Shown one piece after another: positions 52,123 through 60,801 of a DNA stretch of 64,000 nucleotides. The stretch is taken from positions 62,001-126,000 of the forward strand of contig CAYXLI010000012.1 in assembly GCA_964464925.1 (NCBI GenBank), given 5' to 3'. The DNA comes from CAYXLI01 sp964464925. GTDB lineage: Bacteria; Acidobacteriota; Terriglobia; Bryobacterales; Bryobacteraceae. The translations under genes and the position numbers were made by a program. Within the stretch, counting starts at the first letter, position 1; every line of letters begins with the position of its first letter. The notes under the pieces are model-generated. The model was given only the letters and a program-made list of their open reading frames with translations, made no database searches and was not told the DNA's origin.

Positions 52123-52608
52123 ATGCGGGTCTTCGCATCTCTTTTCTGTGCTTTTTTGCTTGCCGCTGTTGGCGGCGCCGAGTCCGTTAAAACGGATGCT
52201 ACACGTCTTACTGTGCCTCCGGTTAGCGTACCGAACGTGTCCAAGCAGCTTCCCCTGCTCACGCAGGAGATGATCGACGGCTGGATCAGCATGTGGCGGA
52301 CGCGCCTCGCGCTGGAGGATTGGAAGATTGAAGCGAAGATCGTGCGCGCGACTGACCTGCCGGAAAACGCCGTTGCGAATATTCACTGGTCCATTCCCAC
52401 GCACAGAGCGACGGTGAAGGTGCTGGCGCCTATCGATTCCACCCTGAAGCCTGAGGAAATCGTGGAAGACACGGAGCTGTCCGTGGTGCACGAACTGATT
52501 CATCTCAGTCTGGCGAAACTGCCGCTCGACCCGAATCACACGGATCAGGAAGAGGAGACGGTCAAGAAGATTTCGGCGGCGCTGCTTGCGCTGGACAAGC
52601 ACAAGTAG
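52123..52608 (+). CDS. Exported small protein with HExxH motif
   Basis: A 161-residue protein with a signal peptide (RVFASLFCAFLLAAVGGAES). A conserved-looking body LLTQEMIDGWISMWRTRLAL is followed by the motif VVHELIHLSL (HExxH), typical of zinc peptidases; the third ligand might be in NHTDQEEETV. It is far smaller than known peptidase families, so it could be a minimal peptidase or a degenerate relative. The open frame upstream is rejected in favour of the ATG at 52123 because of the signal peptide. A candidate promoter/operator precedes it. Confidence 0.7.
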   Translation: MRVFASLFCAFLLAAVGGAESVKTDATRLTVPPVSVPNVSKQLPLLTQEMIDGWISMWRTRLALEDWKIEAKIVRATDLPENAVANIHWSIPTHRATVKVLAPIDSTLKPEEIVEDTELSVVHELIHLSLAKLPLDPNHTDQEEETVKKISAALLALDKHK

Positions 52609-52615
52609 TGGTAAA

Positions 52616-52630
52616 TGGGGTCAGACCCCA
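52616..52630. repeat. 15-base palindrome TGGGGTCAGACCCCA
   Basis: A perfect inverted repeat of 7 bases around a single A, between the HExxH gene and the pilin gene. I recall the same core as a dispersed element in several bacterial genomes. A partial copy (TGGGGTCAGA) occurs at 44635-44644. Confidence 0.6.
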
Positions 52631-52687
52631 AGTAGTAGCTTACAGTTCTCGCCCCAAATCAACGTTTTCGGGTCCGGATACGTCATT

Positions 52688-53167
52688 ATGGTAGATATGC
52701 AAGGGAAACGTGCCCGGCGCGAGCGTGGCTTTTCGCTGATTGAGTTGCTGATTGTGGTGGCGATCATTCTGATCCTGGCTGCGATCGCGGTTCCGAAGCT
52801 CAATCAAAACCGGATGTATACGCAGGAGACCGCAGCCATTCGGATGATTGGTACGATCCACACTGTGCAAACTCAGTATTACTCCCAGTACGGAAAGTAC
52901 GCCACGAATCTGACGGAACTCGGTCCGCCGGCTAGCGGCCAGCCTGGCCCGACAGCGGCTGACCTGATACCGGCAGATTTGGCTGGAGGTAAGAAAAGCG
53001 GATATATCTTTGCGCTACAGGCTGCTCCCACCGGCTATGTGGTGAACGCGAATCCTGAGGTCTACAACAGCACCGGCCGCCGCACGTTTTTCTCTGACCA
53101 GACCTTGGTGATCCGGCAGAATTGGGGCCCCGAGCCCGCAACCCTCCAAAGCCCCGAACTGAAATAG
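52688..53167 (+). CDS. Type IV pilin-like protein
   Basis: A protein of about 159 residues. The class III signal is plain: basic leader KRARRERG, then the cleavage site before FSLIELLIVVAIILILAAIA, with Glu5, as in type IV pilins and type II secretion pseudopilins. The helix continues with VPKLNQNRMYTQETAA. The globular part has SQYGKYATNLTELG and GYVVNANPEVYN, ending FFSDQTLVIRQNWG, which resembles the PilA/GspG-like beta-sheet of Acidobacteriota. ATG codons at 52688 and 52697 are both possible. No pilus assembly genes are nearby. Confidence 0.92.
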   Translation: MVDMQGKRARRERGFSLIELLIVVAIILILAAIAVPKLNQNRMYTQETAAIRMIGTIHTVQTQYYSQYGKYATNLTELGPPASGQPGPTAADLIPADLAGGKKSGYIFALQAAPTGYVVNANPEVYNSTGRRTFFSDQTLVIRQNWGPEPATLQSPELK

Positions 53168-53199
53168 CGCCTCTATCCAGCGCCCTAACACCTTAGTGC

Positions 53200-53230
53200 T
53201 GCTATACTATCGACGAGCTACAAAGCTCGT
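53200..53230 (+). promoter_or_regulatory. Extended -10 promoter and leader hairpin of the DUF1549 gene
   Basis: TGCTATACT (53200-53208) is an extended -10 element. Directly at the expected transcript start, ACGAGCT (53213-53219) and AGCTCGT (53224-53230) form a perfect 7-base stem with a 4-base loop, which would cap the 5' end of the mRNA and may stabilise it. The gene starts at 53257. Confidence 0.5.
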
Positions 53231-53256
53231 AATGTCTCTGTTGTAGGGGGCGCTCC

Positions 53257-55254
53257 ATGCGTCTTGGGTCTATTCGACCTTCGGTGGCAGCGGGATTATG
53301 TCTATCGCTGGCACTTAGTCCGATCTCTTCGTTCGCCTCGGAGGACAATGCGTCCTCGATGTTCAACTGTACGTTTCGCTCGGAGCCGGAGGCATTTCTC
53401 TCCGCGCAGGCGCGGGTGCAAAACGAAGTGTTCTCTAAAGTTTCGCGGCTCGCGAACGTGCGAGTTGCGGGACGCGCCTCCTTGGCCGCGCCATCCGACG
53501 TCCCTCGCCGGAACTTCATCGATGATGAGATCTTCGGGAAGTTAAACAGCAGCGGAGTAGCCTCCGCGTCGCTCACAAGCGACGAAGAATTTGTGCGCCG
53601 CATTTACCTGGACCTGACGGGCCATCTGCCCAGTCCGGACCAGTTCCGCAGCTTCGTCGCAGACACATCGGACAACAAGAGAAACGACCTGATCGACACC
53701 CTCCTCTATTCGCCCGGCTTTACGGACAAGTGGACTATGTGGTTCGGGGATCTGTTTCAGAACACGATCCAGTTGTCCACGTCGGGCATCAACCGCCAGT
53801 TCGACGGGCGCAACGCGTTTTACTCTTATCTGCGAAACAGCGTTGCCGGACAGAAGTCGATCAACGATCTTGCGTGGGAGGTAATCGCGGCATCCGGCAA
53901 CAACTATGCGGCCGATACAGGAATGGTCAATTTCATGGCTGGTGCGCAGACAGCGGGCGGTCCCATCCAGGACACCTATGACCAGATGATGGTCAAGAGC
54001 GTCACCGCCTTCCTAGGCCTTTCCCATTACGACTGTCTTGCGTGCCACAGCGGGCGCGGCCACCTGGACCAACTAAATCTCTATGCCAAGGGTAAGACCC
54101 GCATGGACGCCTGGGGAATGTCGGCGTTCTTCTCCAGGACGCGATGGACAGTGAACAATGGGAATGCAGCGGCGCGGCAGTATACGGACCCATCTTTCGG
54201 CAGCACCGACGTCTACGATGTCGCCGCCGGCCAGTATGATGCGAATGTCACGTTCGGCAATCGTCCCGCACACTGCGCGAACGCATTGCCAACGGATCCG
54301 AAAACGGGACGTTGTGCAGCGACGCAGTCCATCACTCCGATCTATCGCGACGGGCGCAAGCCGGCTGCGAATCAGAACTGGCGGGCAGCGTTCGCCAGTA
54401 TGGTAGTCTCGGATCCTCTTTTTGCGATCAATTTCTCGAATCGGATCTGGAAAGCCTTCTTCAATATGGGCCTTATCGATCCTGTAGATTCCATCGATCC
54501 TGACCGGTTAGATCCGGATAATCCTCCTCCGGATGGCTGGACGCTCCAGCCCACGCATCCGGAACTGCTGAGGAAACTCGCAGGCTCATTTGCCGACAGC
54601 GGATACAATCTCCGCGAGCTAATGCGCACGATCGTCCAGTCGTCCGCGTATCAATTGAGTTCGCGGTACGACGGGGACTGGAAGTTGGACTATGTGCCGC
54701 TGTTCGCGAGGCACTACCCGCGGAGGTTGGATGCGGAAGAGATTCACGATGCAATCGCTCAGAGCACGGGTGTGTTTACCAAGTACACGGTGCAGGCGAC
54801 GGGTTTCCGCACGTCTCCGACGGCGGCGTTCGACAATCTGCCGGACACGTTCATCTGGGCCATGAAGATGCCGGATACGAGCGAGCCGCGGAACAATGCA
54901 GCGAATGCTTCGGGGTTCATGAATAACTTCCTGCGCGGGAATCGTGACACGCAATTTCGCTCGCAGGCGGGCTCCGTTCTGCAGCAACTCAGCCTGATGA
55001 ACGACGGCTTCGTCAACAACAAGACGCGGATCTCAGTGTCTCCGACCCTCGCTGCCATTGCGAAGATGACAGACAGCGACTCGATCATCAACGAGATGTT
55101 TCTGACGTTCATGGCGCGATACCCCTCTGACCGCGAACATGATGCTGCGTCGAAGTTCCTCGCGAAGGCGAATACGGCCACACTGAAAAACTCGTCTATC
55201 GAAGACCTGGCCTGGGCGCTGATCAACAAGGTCGATTTCCTGTACAGCTTTTAG
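53257..55254 (+). CDS. DUF1549/DUF1553 family exported protein
   Basis: A 665-residue protein with signal peptide (SVAAGLCLSLALSPISSFAS). Residues ~85-265 form DUF1549 (FVRRIYLDLTGHLPSPDQFR, then FTDKWTMWFGDLF), ending in a haem-type CLACH at residues 260-264. DUF1553 makes up the C-terminal half (FAINFSNRIWKAFFNMGLI, LREL-MRTIVQSSAYQLSSRYD, HYPRRLDAEEIHDAIAQ). It is paired with the DUF1501 gene 7 bases downstream, the usual arrangement. The N-terminal cytochrome domain seen in many relatives is lacking. Function unknown. Confidence 0.92.
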   Translation: MRLGSIRPSVAAGLCLSLALSPISSFASEDNASSMFNCTFRSEPEAFLSAQARVQNEVFSKVSRLANVRVAGRASLAAPSDVPRRNFIDDEIFGKLNSSGVASASLTSDEEFVRRIYLDLTGHLPSPDQFRSFVADTSDNKRNDLIDTLLYSPGFTDKWTMWFGDLFQNTIQLSTSGINRQFDGRNAFYSYLRNSVAGQKSINDLAWEVIAASGNNYAADTGMVNFMAGAQTAGGPIQDTYDQMMVKSVTAFLGLSHYDCLACHSGRGHLDQLNLYAKGKTRMDAWGMSAFFSRTRWTVNNGNAAARQYTDPSFGSTDVYDVAAGQYDANVTFGNRPAHCANALPTDPKTGRCAATQSITPIYRDGRKPAANQNWRAAFASMVVSDPLFAINFSNRIWKAFFNMGLIDPVDSIDPDRLDPDNPPPDGWTLQPTHPELLRKLAGSFADSGYNLRELMRTIVQSSAYQLSSRYDGDWKLDYVPLFARHYPRRLDAEEIHDAIAQSTGVFTKYTVQATGFRTSPTAAFDNLPDTFIWAMKMPDTSEPRNNAANASGFMNNFLRGNRDTQFRSQAGSVLQQLSLMNDGFVNNKTRISVSPTLAAIAKMTDSDSIINEMFLTFMARYPSDREHDAASKFLAKANTATLKNSSIEDLAWALINKVDFLYSF

Positions 55255-55261
55255 AGGTTCC

Positions 55262-56635
55262 ATGAAAGATCGATTCGGCAATGACTGGAGTAAGGTCAAG
55301 GGAACTTGGTTCTGGAAGGCGCCGCAACTCGGGCGGCGCATGTTCTTCCGCCACGTTGCGTCGGCTGTTGGCGGGTACTTTCTTCTGCCCTCGCGCCCCA
55401 TGGAGACTGTCGCGAAGGCAGCTCCATCGACCATCAACACGGCGAAGAACGTTATCTTCATTCTGATGGCCGGCGCTCCGAGCCATTCAGATACCTTCGA
55501 TCTGAAAGAAGGTCCGTGGACGCCGGCGTTTATGGCGCCCACGTCCTACGGAGACATCCGGTTCCCCCAGGGATTGATGCCGAAGATCGCCGATCAACTC
55601 GACAGCATCGCACTGGTGCGGTCTGTGAAATCGTGGGCAGCCGTACACGGGCTCGCGCAGACGTGGGCCCAGATTGGCCGCAACCCGGTGAACGGCCTCT
55701 CCAAAATCGCTCCGCACATCGGAAGTGTAGTTGCGCTGGAGATGGGGCCGACTTCGAATAATCGTTCGTTGCCGCCGTTCTTATCCTTGAACACCGGCGG
55801 CGGCCCGGCGAACGGATACCTAGCTCCCGATTATGCTCCGTTTTATGTGAGCCCGGGCGGTGGCGGACTTGGCAATACGATGCATCCGAACGGCAGCGCT
55901 GTTTTTGACCGCCGGTACGGATTGTTGCAGGAGCTGGATGCGGAGACGAAGGAGGGCGGCGCTTTGGGCGGGACGATTCCCGACATGGCACAGTTCAACC
56001 TGAGCGCGCGCAAGTTGATGTATAACGCCGATATAGACCGGATCTTCACGTTCGACCAGGCTACGCGCAACCTCTACGGCAACACGGGCTTCGGCAATGC
56101 GTGCATCACGGCGCGCAACCTGCTCCGCGCGGACATGGGAACGCGCTTCATCCAGATCACGATCGGAAACTGGGATCACCATGCAAATATTTACGCACCG
56201 AACGGCCCGTTGCAGGCCTTGTCGCGGCAATACGATGCAGGGTTAGGACAGTTAATCGCCGATCTGAAGCAGGACGGACTACTGGATTCCACGCTCATCG
56301 TGTCGTTCGGAGAATTCGGCCGAACGGTGGGGCCGCCGAATCAGCAAGCCGGACGAGATCACTTCCTGCAGCAGGCGGTGCTGATGGCGGGCGCGAAGAT
56401 TCGCGGGAAGCGCGCCCTGGGTACAACGGATCAGACGGCTTCGCAGACGATCGATACCGGCTGGTCCCGAGATCGCGAGATTCGATTCGAAGATATCGAA
56501 GCGACCATCTACTCGGCTCTGGGTATCGATTGGACGACGGTGCGCCGGGACGACCCGCTCGGCCGCGGTTTCGAGTACGTCCCGTTCGCCGCATCCCAGG
56601 ATCTTTACGGGCCAGTGAACGAGCTGTGGGGATAA
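55262..56635 (+). CDS. DUF1501 family protein
   Basis: A 457-residue protein of the sulfatase/alkaline phosphatase-like fold. GRRMFFRHVASAVGGYFLLP acts as export signal with Arg pair. Blocks include VIFILMAGAPSHSDTFDLKE (metal-binding region), SIALVRSVKSWAAVHGLAQ, FIQITIGNWDHHANIY and LIVSFGEFGRTVGPP, then GRDHF. It is cotranscribed with DUF1549/1553. The partner pair at 35.3-38.5 kb is analogous but of different subfamilies. Confidence 0.92.
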   Translation: MKDRFGNDWSKVKGTWFWKAPQLGRRMFFRHVASAVGGYFLLPSRPMETVAKAAPSTINTAKNVIFILMAGAPSHSDTFDLKEGPWTPAFMAPTSYGDIRFPQGLMPKIADQLDSIALVRSVKSWAAVHGLAQTWAQIGRNPVNGLSKIAPHIGSVVALEMGPTSNNRSLPPFLSLNTGGGPANGYLAPDYAPFYVSPGGGGLGNTMHPNGSAVFDRRYGLLQELDAETKEGGALGGTIPDMAQFNLSARKLMYNADIDRIFTFDQATRNLYGNTGFGNACITARNLLRADMGTRFIQITIGNWDHHANIYAPNGPLQALSRQYDAGLGQLIADLKQDGLLDSTLIVSFGEFGRTVGPPNQQAGRDHFLQQAVLMAGAKIRGKRALGTTDQTASQTIDTGWSRDREIRFEDIEATIYSALGIDWTTVRRDDPLGRGFEYVPFAASQDLYGPVNELWG

Positions 56636-56645
56636 CGGGAGGCCG

Positions 56646-56864
56646 TTACGCGCGAAGCTGAACCGGAATTCCGCTCCTGTGCAGAATGTTTTCGACTTCG
56701 GCTCCCGTCAGGCGGGACGCGTCGTACTCCACCAGGATGGAATCCATTCCTGGTGACACTTGCACACGTTCGATTCCGTACACTCCGTTTAAACGCGAGA
56801 TGCGGTCCAGGAGAGTGTCGTCCAGAGGTTTCCCGAGTTCGTACGTGAGCTGAATCTTCGTCAT
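56646..56864 (-). CDS. Small protein with ferredoxin-like (HMA-type) fold pattern
   Basis: A 72-residue protein with an alternating pattern IQLTYELG, helix TLLDRISRL, VYGIERVQVSPGMDSILVEY, helix GAEVENILHRSG, close to the beta-alpha-beta-beta-alpha-beta layout of heavy-metal-associated domains. The metal-binding CxxC is missing. It lies 18 bases after the TrmJ-like gene on the same strand. The fold is inferred from pattern; function unknown. Confidence 0.65.
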   Translation of the reverse strand: MTKIQLTYELGKPLDDTLLDRISRLNGVYGIERVQVSPGMDSILVEYDASRLTGAEVENILHRSGIPVQLRA

Positions 56865-56882
56865 TGGAAACTTCAGAATAGC

Positions 56883-57605
56883 TCAGGCTCCGCGAACTTT
56901 CCAAAGTATCTGGCGCAAGATGCCCTGCCACGTAGGGGCGTCGCGGGCTGTGAGTGAAAGGCGATTGACCATACGGCGGATCTTGGACTCCGTCGTCTCG
57001 GCGGTTTTCGGATTCACATAGCCCGACTCGCGAGTCGCATCCAGCAACAGTTCCGTAAACCGGTGCAAGTCTTCCGCAGTGGCCGGCACAAGAGGCTCGG
57101 GTTCGCGTGCCACGGCAGCATCGGATCGAATTAATTCATACAGACACACTGCGACGGCCTGGCCGAGGTTCATCGACTCATGCTCCTCACGCGTGGGGAT
57201 GCGAGTGAGCCAATGGCAGTAAGCCATCTCCCGATTTGACATGCCGAATTTCTCTGAGCCGAACAGCAGCGCCACGCGGCCTGATTGGGCCGCGTCCGCC
57301 ATGAGACGGCCAGCCATCTCCAGGCGGTGGAGTGGAAGCTGTAGCTCCCGGTGGCCGAGTGAGGTGGTCCCGACGACCAACGTGCAGTCCTTCACGGCGT
57401 CCTCGATACTGTGATATTGTTCACTGCTAGCGAGAATCGCAGAGGCATTCACTGCGGAGCGGGCCTCCTGATAGGCCACTTCATACGCGTTGACAATGCG
57501 CAGGTGGAGAAAACCGAAATTGCTCATGGCGCGCGCCGCGGCTCCGATATTGAGAGGGTTACGCGGAGACAGTAGCACTACGCGCAGCGCTTCGCGATTC
57601 ATCAT
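56883..57605 (-). CDS. TrmJ-like SPOUT RNA 2'-O-methyltransferase
   Basis: A protein of about 240 residues. The SPOUT (SpoU) motifs are LLSPRNPLNIGAAARAMSNF (Asn/Arg of motif 1), ALLFGSEKFGMSN (motif 2, knot) and SMNLGQAVAVCLYEL (motif 3, S-adenosylmethionine pocket). It methylates a ribose in tRNA, probably in the anticodon loop, as TrmJ does. The C-terminal extension with helix AETTESKIRRMVNRL fits TrmJ. Start codons at 57605 and 57602 (ATGATG) are both possible; a TTG at 57623 is less likely. Confidence 0.9.
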   Translation of the reverse strand: MMNREALRVVLLSPRNPLNIGAAARAMSNFGFLHLRIVNAYEVAYQEARSAVNASAILASSEQYHSIEDAVKDCTLVVGTTSLGHRELQLPLHRLEMAGRLMADAAQSGRVALLFGSEKFGMSNREMAYCHWLTRIPTREEHESMNLGQAVAVCLYELIRSDAAVAREPEPLVPATAEDLHRFTELLLDATRESGYVNPKTAETTESKIRRMVNRLSLTARDAPTWQGILRQILWKVRGA

Positions 57606-57616
57606 GGACTCAGCAT

Positions 57617-58255
57617 ATGACAACGATTGAGACGGTTGTGCTGAACCGCAGCTTCAGCGCAAATCGGTTTTTGCAATGGTTATCAGGCATTTATTTCGTT
57701 ATGTGGACGGCGATGGCTATTGCGCCGCTGGACCGACTGGATTGGCTGCTGGAAAACCTACTGGTTTTCGCATTCTGCGGGCTGCTCGTCTCTACCTACC
57801 GGCGCTTTCAGTTTTCTGACCTTTCCTACCTCTTCCTGTTCATCTTCATGATGCTGCACGCGCTCGGTGCGCACTATACCTACGGCCAGGTGCCGCTCGG
57901 GTATTGGATCCGCGATCACTTCGGCTGGAACCGCAACCACTTCGATCGCATTGCGCACTTCTCCTACGGCCTGTTTTTCGCGTATCCGATCCGGGAGATC
58001 TGGATGCGCAACTTCGCGTCTGCAAATCGCTCCTGGAGCTACCTGGTTCCTGTGGAAGTAGTACTATCTACAAGCGCCTTCTTCGAACTGTTGGAAGCGT
58101 GGATCGCGCAGGTAGTCAACCCGGAGCTGGCAAATCAGTATTTGGGATCCCAAGGCGACTACTTCGATGCGCAGAACGACATGGCGTCCGCGCTGCTGGG
58201 GTCCATCATCGCGATGGCATTCAACGCGTGGCATAACCGGCGGGCCACGCGCTAG
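57617..58255 (+). CDS. DUF2238 membrane protein
   Basis: A 212-residue integral membrane protein with about five to six hydrophobic segments (LSGIYFVMWTAMAIAPL, WLLENLLVFAFCGLLV, LSYLFLFIFMMLHALGAHYTY, and others). Residues HALGAHYTYGQVPLG, RNHFDRIAHFSYGL and DYFDAQNDMASALLG are the marks of the family, with conserved His and Asp that might bind a ligand. Function unknown. It is divergent from the TrmJ-like gene and its stop overlaps the speA stop by 4 bases. Confidence 0.88.
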   Translation: MTTIETVVLNRSFSANRFLQWLSGIYFVMWTAMAIAPLDRLDWLLENLLVFAFCGLLVSTYRRFQFSDLSYLFLFIFMMLHALGAHYTYGQVPLGYWIRDHFGWNRNHFDRIAHFSYGLFFAYPIREIWMRNFASANRSWSYLVPVEVVLSTSAFFELLEAWIAQVVNPELANQYLGSQGDYFDAQNDMASALLGSIIAMAFNAWHNRRATR

Positions 58256-60192
58256 AGCGCGTCTTCCAGGTACGTATAGCCGTGCAGACCTTCCTCATAG
58301 AACCGGAGTAACCGTCCGGATTCTTCATAGCCGATCTTGCCGTCGCGGAGAGCTACCTCTACGTCCTTGCGAAACTGTTCAAGCAGGACCTTCGCGTTGA
58401 ACTGAACATAGTCGAGCACCTCGCGAACGGTATCACCCTGGATCACGGCATCTAAAATGATTTCGTTGTTGTCTCCGAGGTTGATATGTACGGCGTTCGT
58501 ATCGCCGAACAGGTTATGAAGGTCGCCCAGGATCTCCTGATACGCGCCAACCAGGAAGGCGGCCAGGTAGTAAGGCTTGCCGTTCAGTGAGTGCAGCGGC
58601 AGGGTCTTCTTTACGTCGCGCCGGTCGATAAACTGATCTACCTTGCCGTCGGAGTCGCACGAAATGTCGCCCAGCACCGCGTGGCGCACCGGCGGTTCAC
58701 CCAGGCGGTGAATCGGCATGATCGGGAATAACTGCTTCACTGCCCAGCTATCGGGCATGCTTTGGAACAGTGAGAAGTTGCAGAAATACGTGTCCGCGAG
58801 CATGCTCTCCAAGCCTTCCAGATCCTCGGGGAAGTAGTCGAGCCCCTTCGCCATCGTCTGAATGCGCCGGCAGGTTGCCCAGTAGTAGTTCTCGGCAAGA
58901 CTGCGTTGTACCAGGGGAAGGTAACCGAGGCTGAACAGATTCAGCGCGGCGTCCAGAGCCTGTTGCGCATCGTGGAAGCTTTCGAGCAGGTTCTTGTTGC
59001 TGAGTCCACGATAGGTGTCGCGCAGGTCAATGAGCGGCTGCTCGGCCTCTTCCGGCAGTTCCATGTTCATGTCCGGCTCACCGAACCCACTCACGCCCAG
59101 CACGTTGAAGATCAGTACACTGTGATACGCGGCCACGGCGCGGCCGCTCTCGGTGATGATGGTCGGGTGCGGCACTTCGGCTTCGTCGCAGACGTTCTGG
59201 ATGTGGTACACCACGTCATTCGCATATTCCTGAAGCGTATAGTTCACGCTCGATTCAAAATCCGTCTGCGAACCGTCGTAGTCGATGCCCAAGCCGCCGC
59301 CGACGTCCATATACTTCAGGCCGGCGCCCGCCTTTTTCAATTCGACATAGATGCGGATCGCTTCCTGCACCGCACCTTTCACCTGTCGAATGTTCGTGAT
59401 CTGGCTGCCGAGATGGAAATGGAGAAGTTCGACCGTATCCTCCATCCCTAGGGCCTTCAGCGTGTCCAGCGCACGGAGCGCTTCACTGACCGTCAAGCCG
59501 AATTTGGATCGATAGCCGCCGGATGATTTCCAGCGTCCAGAACCGCGGCTGGCCAGCTTCACGCGCAGGCCGATGGTTGGCTTCACGCCAAACCGTTGGG
59601 CGTGCTTCAGGATCAAATCGAGTTCCGTGAATTTTTCGACTACGGGCGTGATGTTGCGGCCGATCTTCTTGGCCAGCATCACGGTCTCAATGTACTCGTC
59701 GTCTTTGAAACCGTTGCAAATGATGGGCGTGTCGTTCTCGGCAATTGCCATTACGGCCATCAGTTCCGGCTTCGAACCTGCCTCGAGGCCAAATTGGTAG
59801 GGACGACCGTACTCGAAGACTTCTTCAACAACCTGCCGCTGCTGGTTCACCTTGATGGGGAACACGCAGCAGTAGCCGCCTTTGTATCCGTGTTCGGCGA
59901 TGGCATTCTGGAATGCGCCGTGAATCTCGCTCAGCCGGTGCTTCAGGATCTCGCCGAAACGAATCAGGATAGGTGGGGCGATACCGCGAAGAACGAGGGT
60001 TTCCACCAGTTCCTTGAGGTCGACGCGCCGATTCGGGTCCTTGCTGGGATGAACGAACATATGGCCGTTCTCCCCAACCGAGAAATACCCCTTGCCCCAG
60101 CTCGCCACGTCATACAGCTCCGCGGCGTCTGTGACCGTCCAGCGCTCTGTCGGCTCGAGAATCTGCGTGCCATCAATCTTCAATGTTGCCAA
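58252..60192 (-). CDS. speA: Biosynthetic arginine decarboxylase
   Basis: A 646-residue PLP enzyme, the usual length for SpeA, which converts arginine to agmatine for polyamine synthesis. The PLP Lys is in FPIKVNQQRQVVEEV, followed by GLEAGSKPELM, GLRVKLASRGSGRW, LHFHLGSQITNIRQ, KYMDVGGGLGIDYDGS, and the ITESGRA loop. The C-terminal part has CDSDGKVDQFID. I start at the TTG at 60192, with GGAGG upstream; no in-frame ATG is near. Agmatinase genes are not in the window. Confidence 0.96.
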   Translation of the reverse strand: MATLKIDGTQILEPTERWTVTDAAELYDVASWGKGYFSVGENGHMFVHPSKDPNRRVDLKELVETLVLRGIAPPILIRFGEILKHRLSEIHGAFQNAIAEHGYKGGYCCVFPIKVNQQRQVVEEVFEYGRPYQFGLEAGSKPELMAVMAIAENDTPIICNGFKDDEYIETVMLAKKIGRNITPVVEKFTELDLILKHAQRFGVKPTIGLRVKLASRGSGRWKSSGGYRSKFGLTVSEALRALDTLKALGMEDTVELLHFHLGSQITNIRQVKGAVQEAIRIYVELKKAGAGLKYMDVGGGLGIDYDGSQTDFESSVNYTLQEYANDVVYHIQNVCDEAEVPHPTIITESGRAVAAYHSVLIFNVLGVSGFGEPDMNMELPEEAEQPLIDLRDTYRGLSNKNLLESFHDAQQALDAALNLFSLGYLPLVQRSLAENYYWATCRRIQTMAKGLDYFPEDLEGLESMLADTYFCNFSLFQSMPDSWAVKQLFPIMPIHRLGEPPVRHAVLGDISCDSDGKVDQFIDRRDVKKTLPLHSLNGKPYYLAAFLVGAYQEILGDLHNLFGDTNAVHINLGDNNEIILDAVIQGDTVREVLDYVQFNAKVLLEQFRKDVEVALRDGKIGYEESGRLLRFYEEGLHGYTYLEDAL

Positions 60193-60223
60193 CTTCCAGG
60201 AACCCTCCCAACTGTAGTGTCAA

Positions 60224-60251
60224 TTGAATTCTCGCATGGGCCAAGTATAAT
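60224..60251 (+). promoter_or_regulatory. Sigma-70 promoter with very short leader
   Basis: TTGAAT (60224-60229), a 16-base spacer and TATAAT (60246-60251) precede the ATG at 60262 by only 10 bases. The expected transcript start would leave about 4 bases of leader, so the next gene may be translated without a Shine-Dalgarno. Confidence 0.6.
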
Positions 60252-60261
60252 TTGGTGACGA

Positions 60262-60801
60262 ATGCGTGAACAGTATTGGGGATGCGCGCGGGGCGCTTTG
60301 CGTTTGATATTCGTTGCGCTTTTCTGCTCCGCGGGTCAAGCTGCCACCGCCGTGGTGGAGTGCATCGCCGATTCGGCGGTTGGCCCTGCGAATATGGGCA
60401 CCGCCCGGCAATTGCCGCTCACGGGAGTAATGATGCGCTTCCGCTTCGAGGCGATCCGCAATTGGAAGATCGGGCGGGCTGAACTGCACGTTCACCTCGC
60501 CCAAGGAACTCAGCCGCCGAACCTGGAGATTGCCGTTTCCCAAGTACCGTTTCGGGAGAACGAGCCCGTCAAGCTGGACCTGAAAAAGCTCCAGTTCCTG
60601 CGCCACAAAACAGAGGGCCGGGAAGAGGGATGGATGAGCCTCGGCATAGAGCCGTCGCTAGTGGAGATGCTCGCTTCCGGGAAAGCCATCACCTTGGTGA
60701 TCCGTGATCGAGCTTCGGCCGCGGCTACACGCTTCATCGACTCGAGAGAGAATAACTTCACCGCGGCTTACCTGCTGGTGGACGGCGAGAAGCCGCGCTA
60801 G
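60262..60801 (+). CDS. Exported beta-sandwich protein (DNRLRE-like)
   Basis: A 179-residue protein with signal peptide (LRLIFVALFCSAGQAAT). The body is one beta-sandwich with MRFRFEAIRNWKIGRAELHV, LDLKKLQFLRHK and AYLLVDGEK, a layout close to DNRLRE/CBM-like domains that bind polysaccharide. No catalytic motif is seen. It converges with galE, overlapping its stop by 4 bases. Confidence 0.65.
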   Translation: MREQYWGCARGALRLIFVALFCSAGQAATAVVECIADSAVGPANMGTARQLPLTGVMMRFRFEAIRNWKIGRAELHVHLAQGTQPPNLEIAVSQVPFRENEPVKLDLKKLQFLRHKTEGREEGWMSLGIEPSLVEMLASGKAITLVIRDRASAAATRFIDSRENNFTAAYLLVDGEKPR

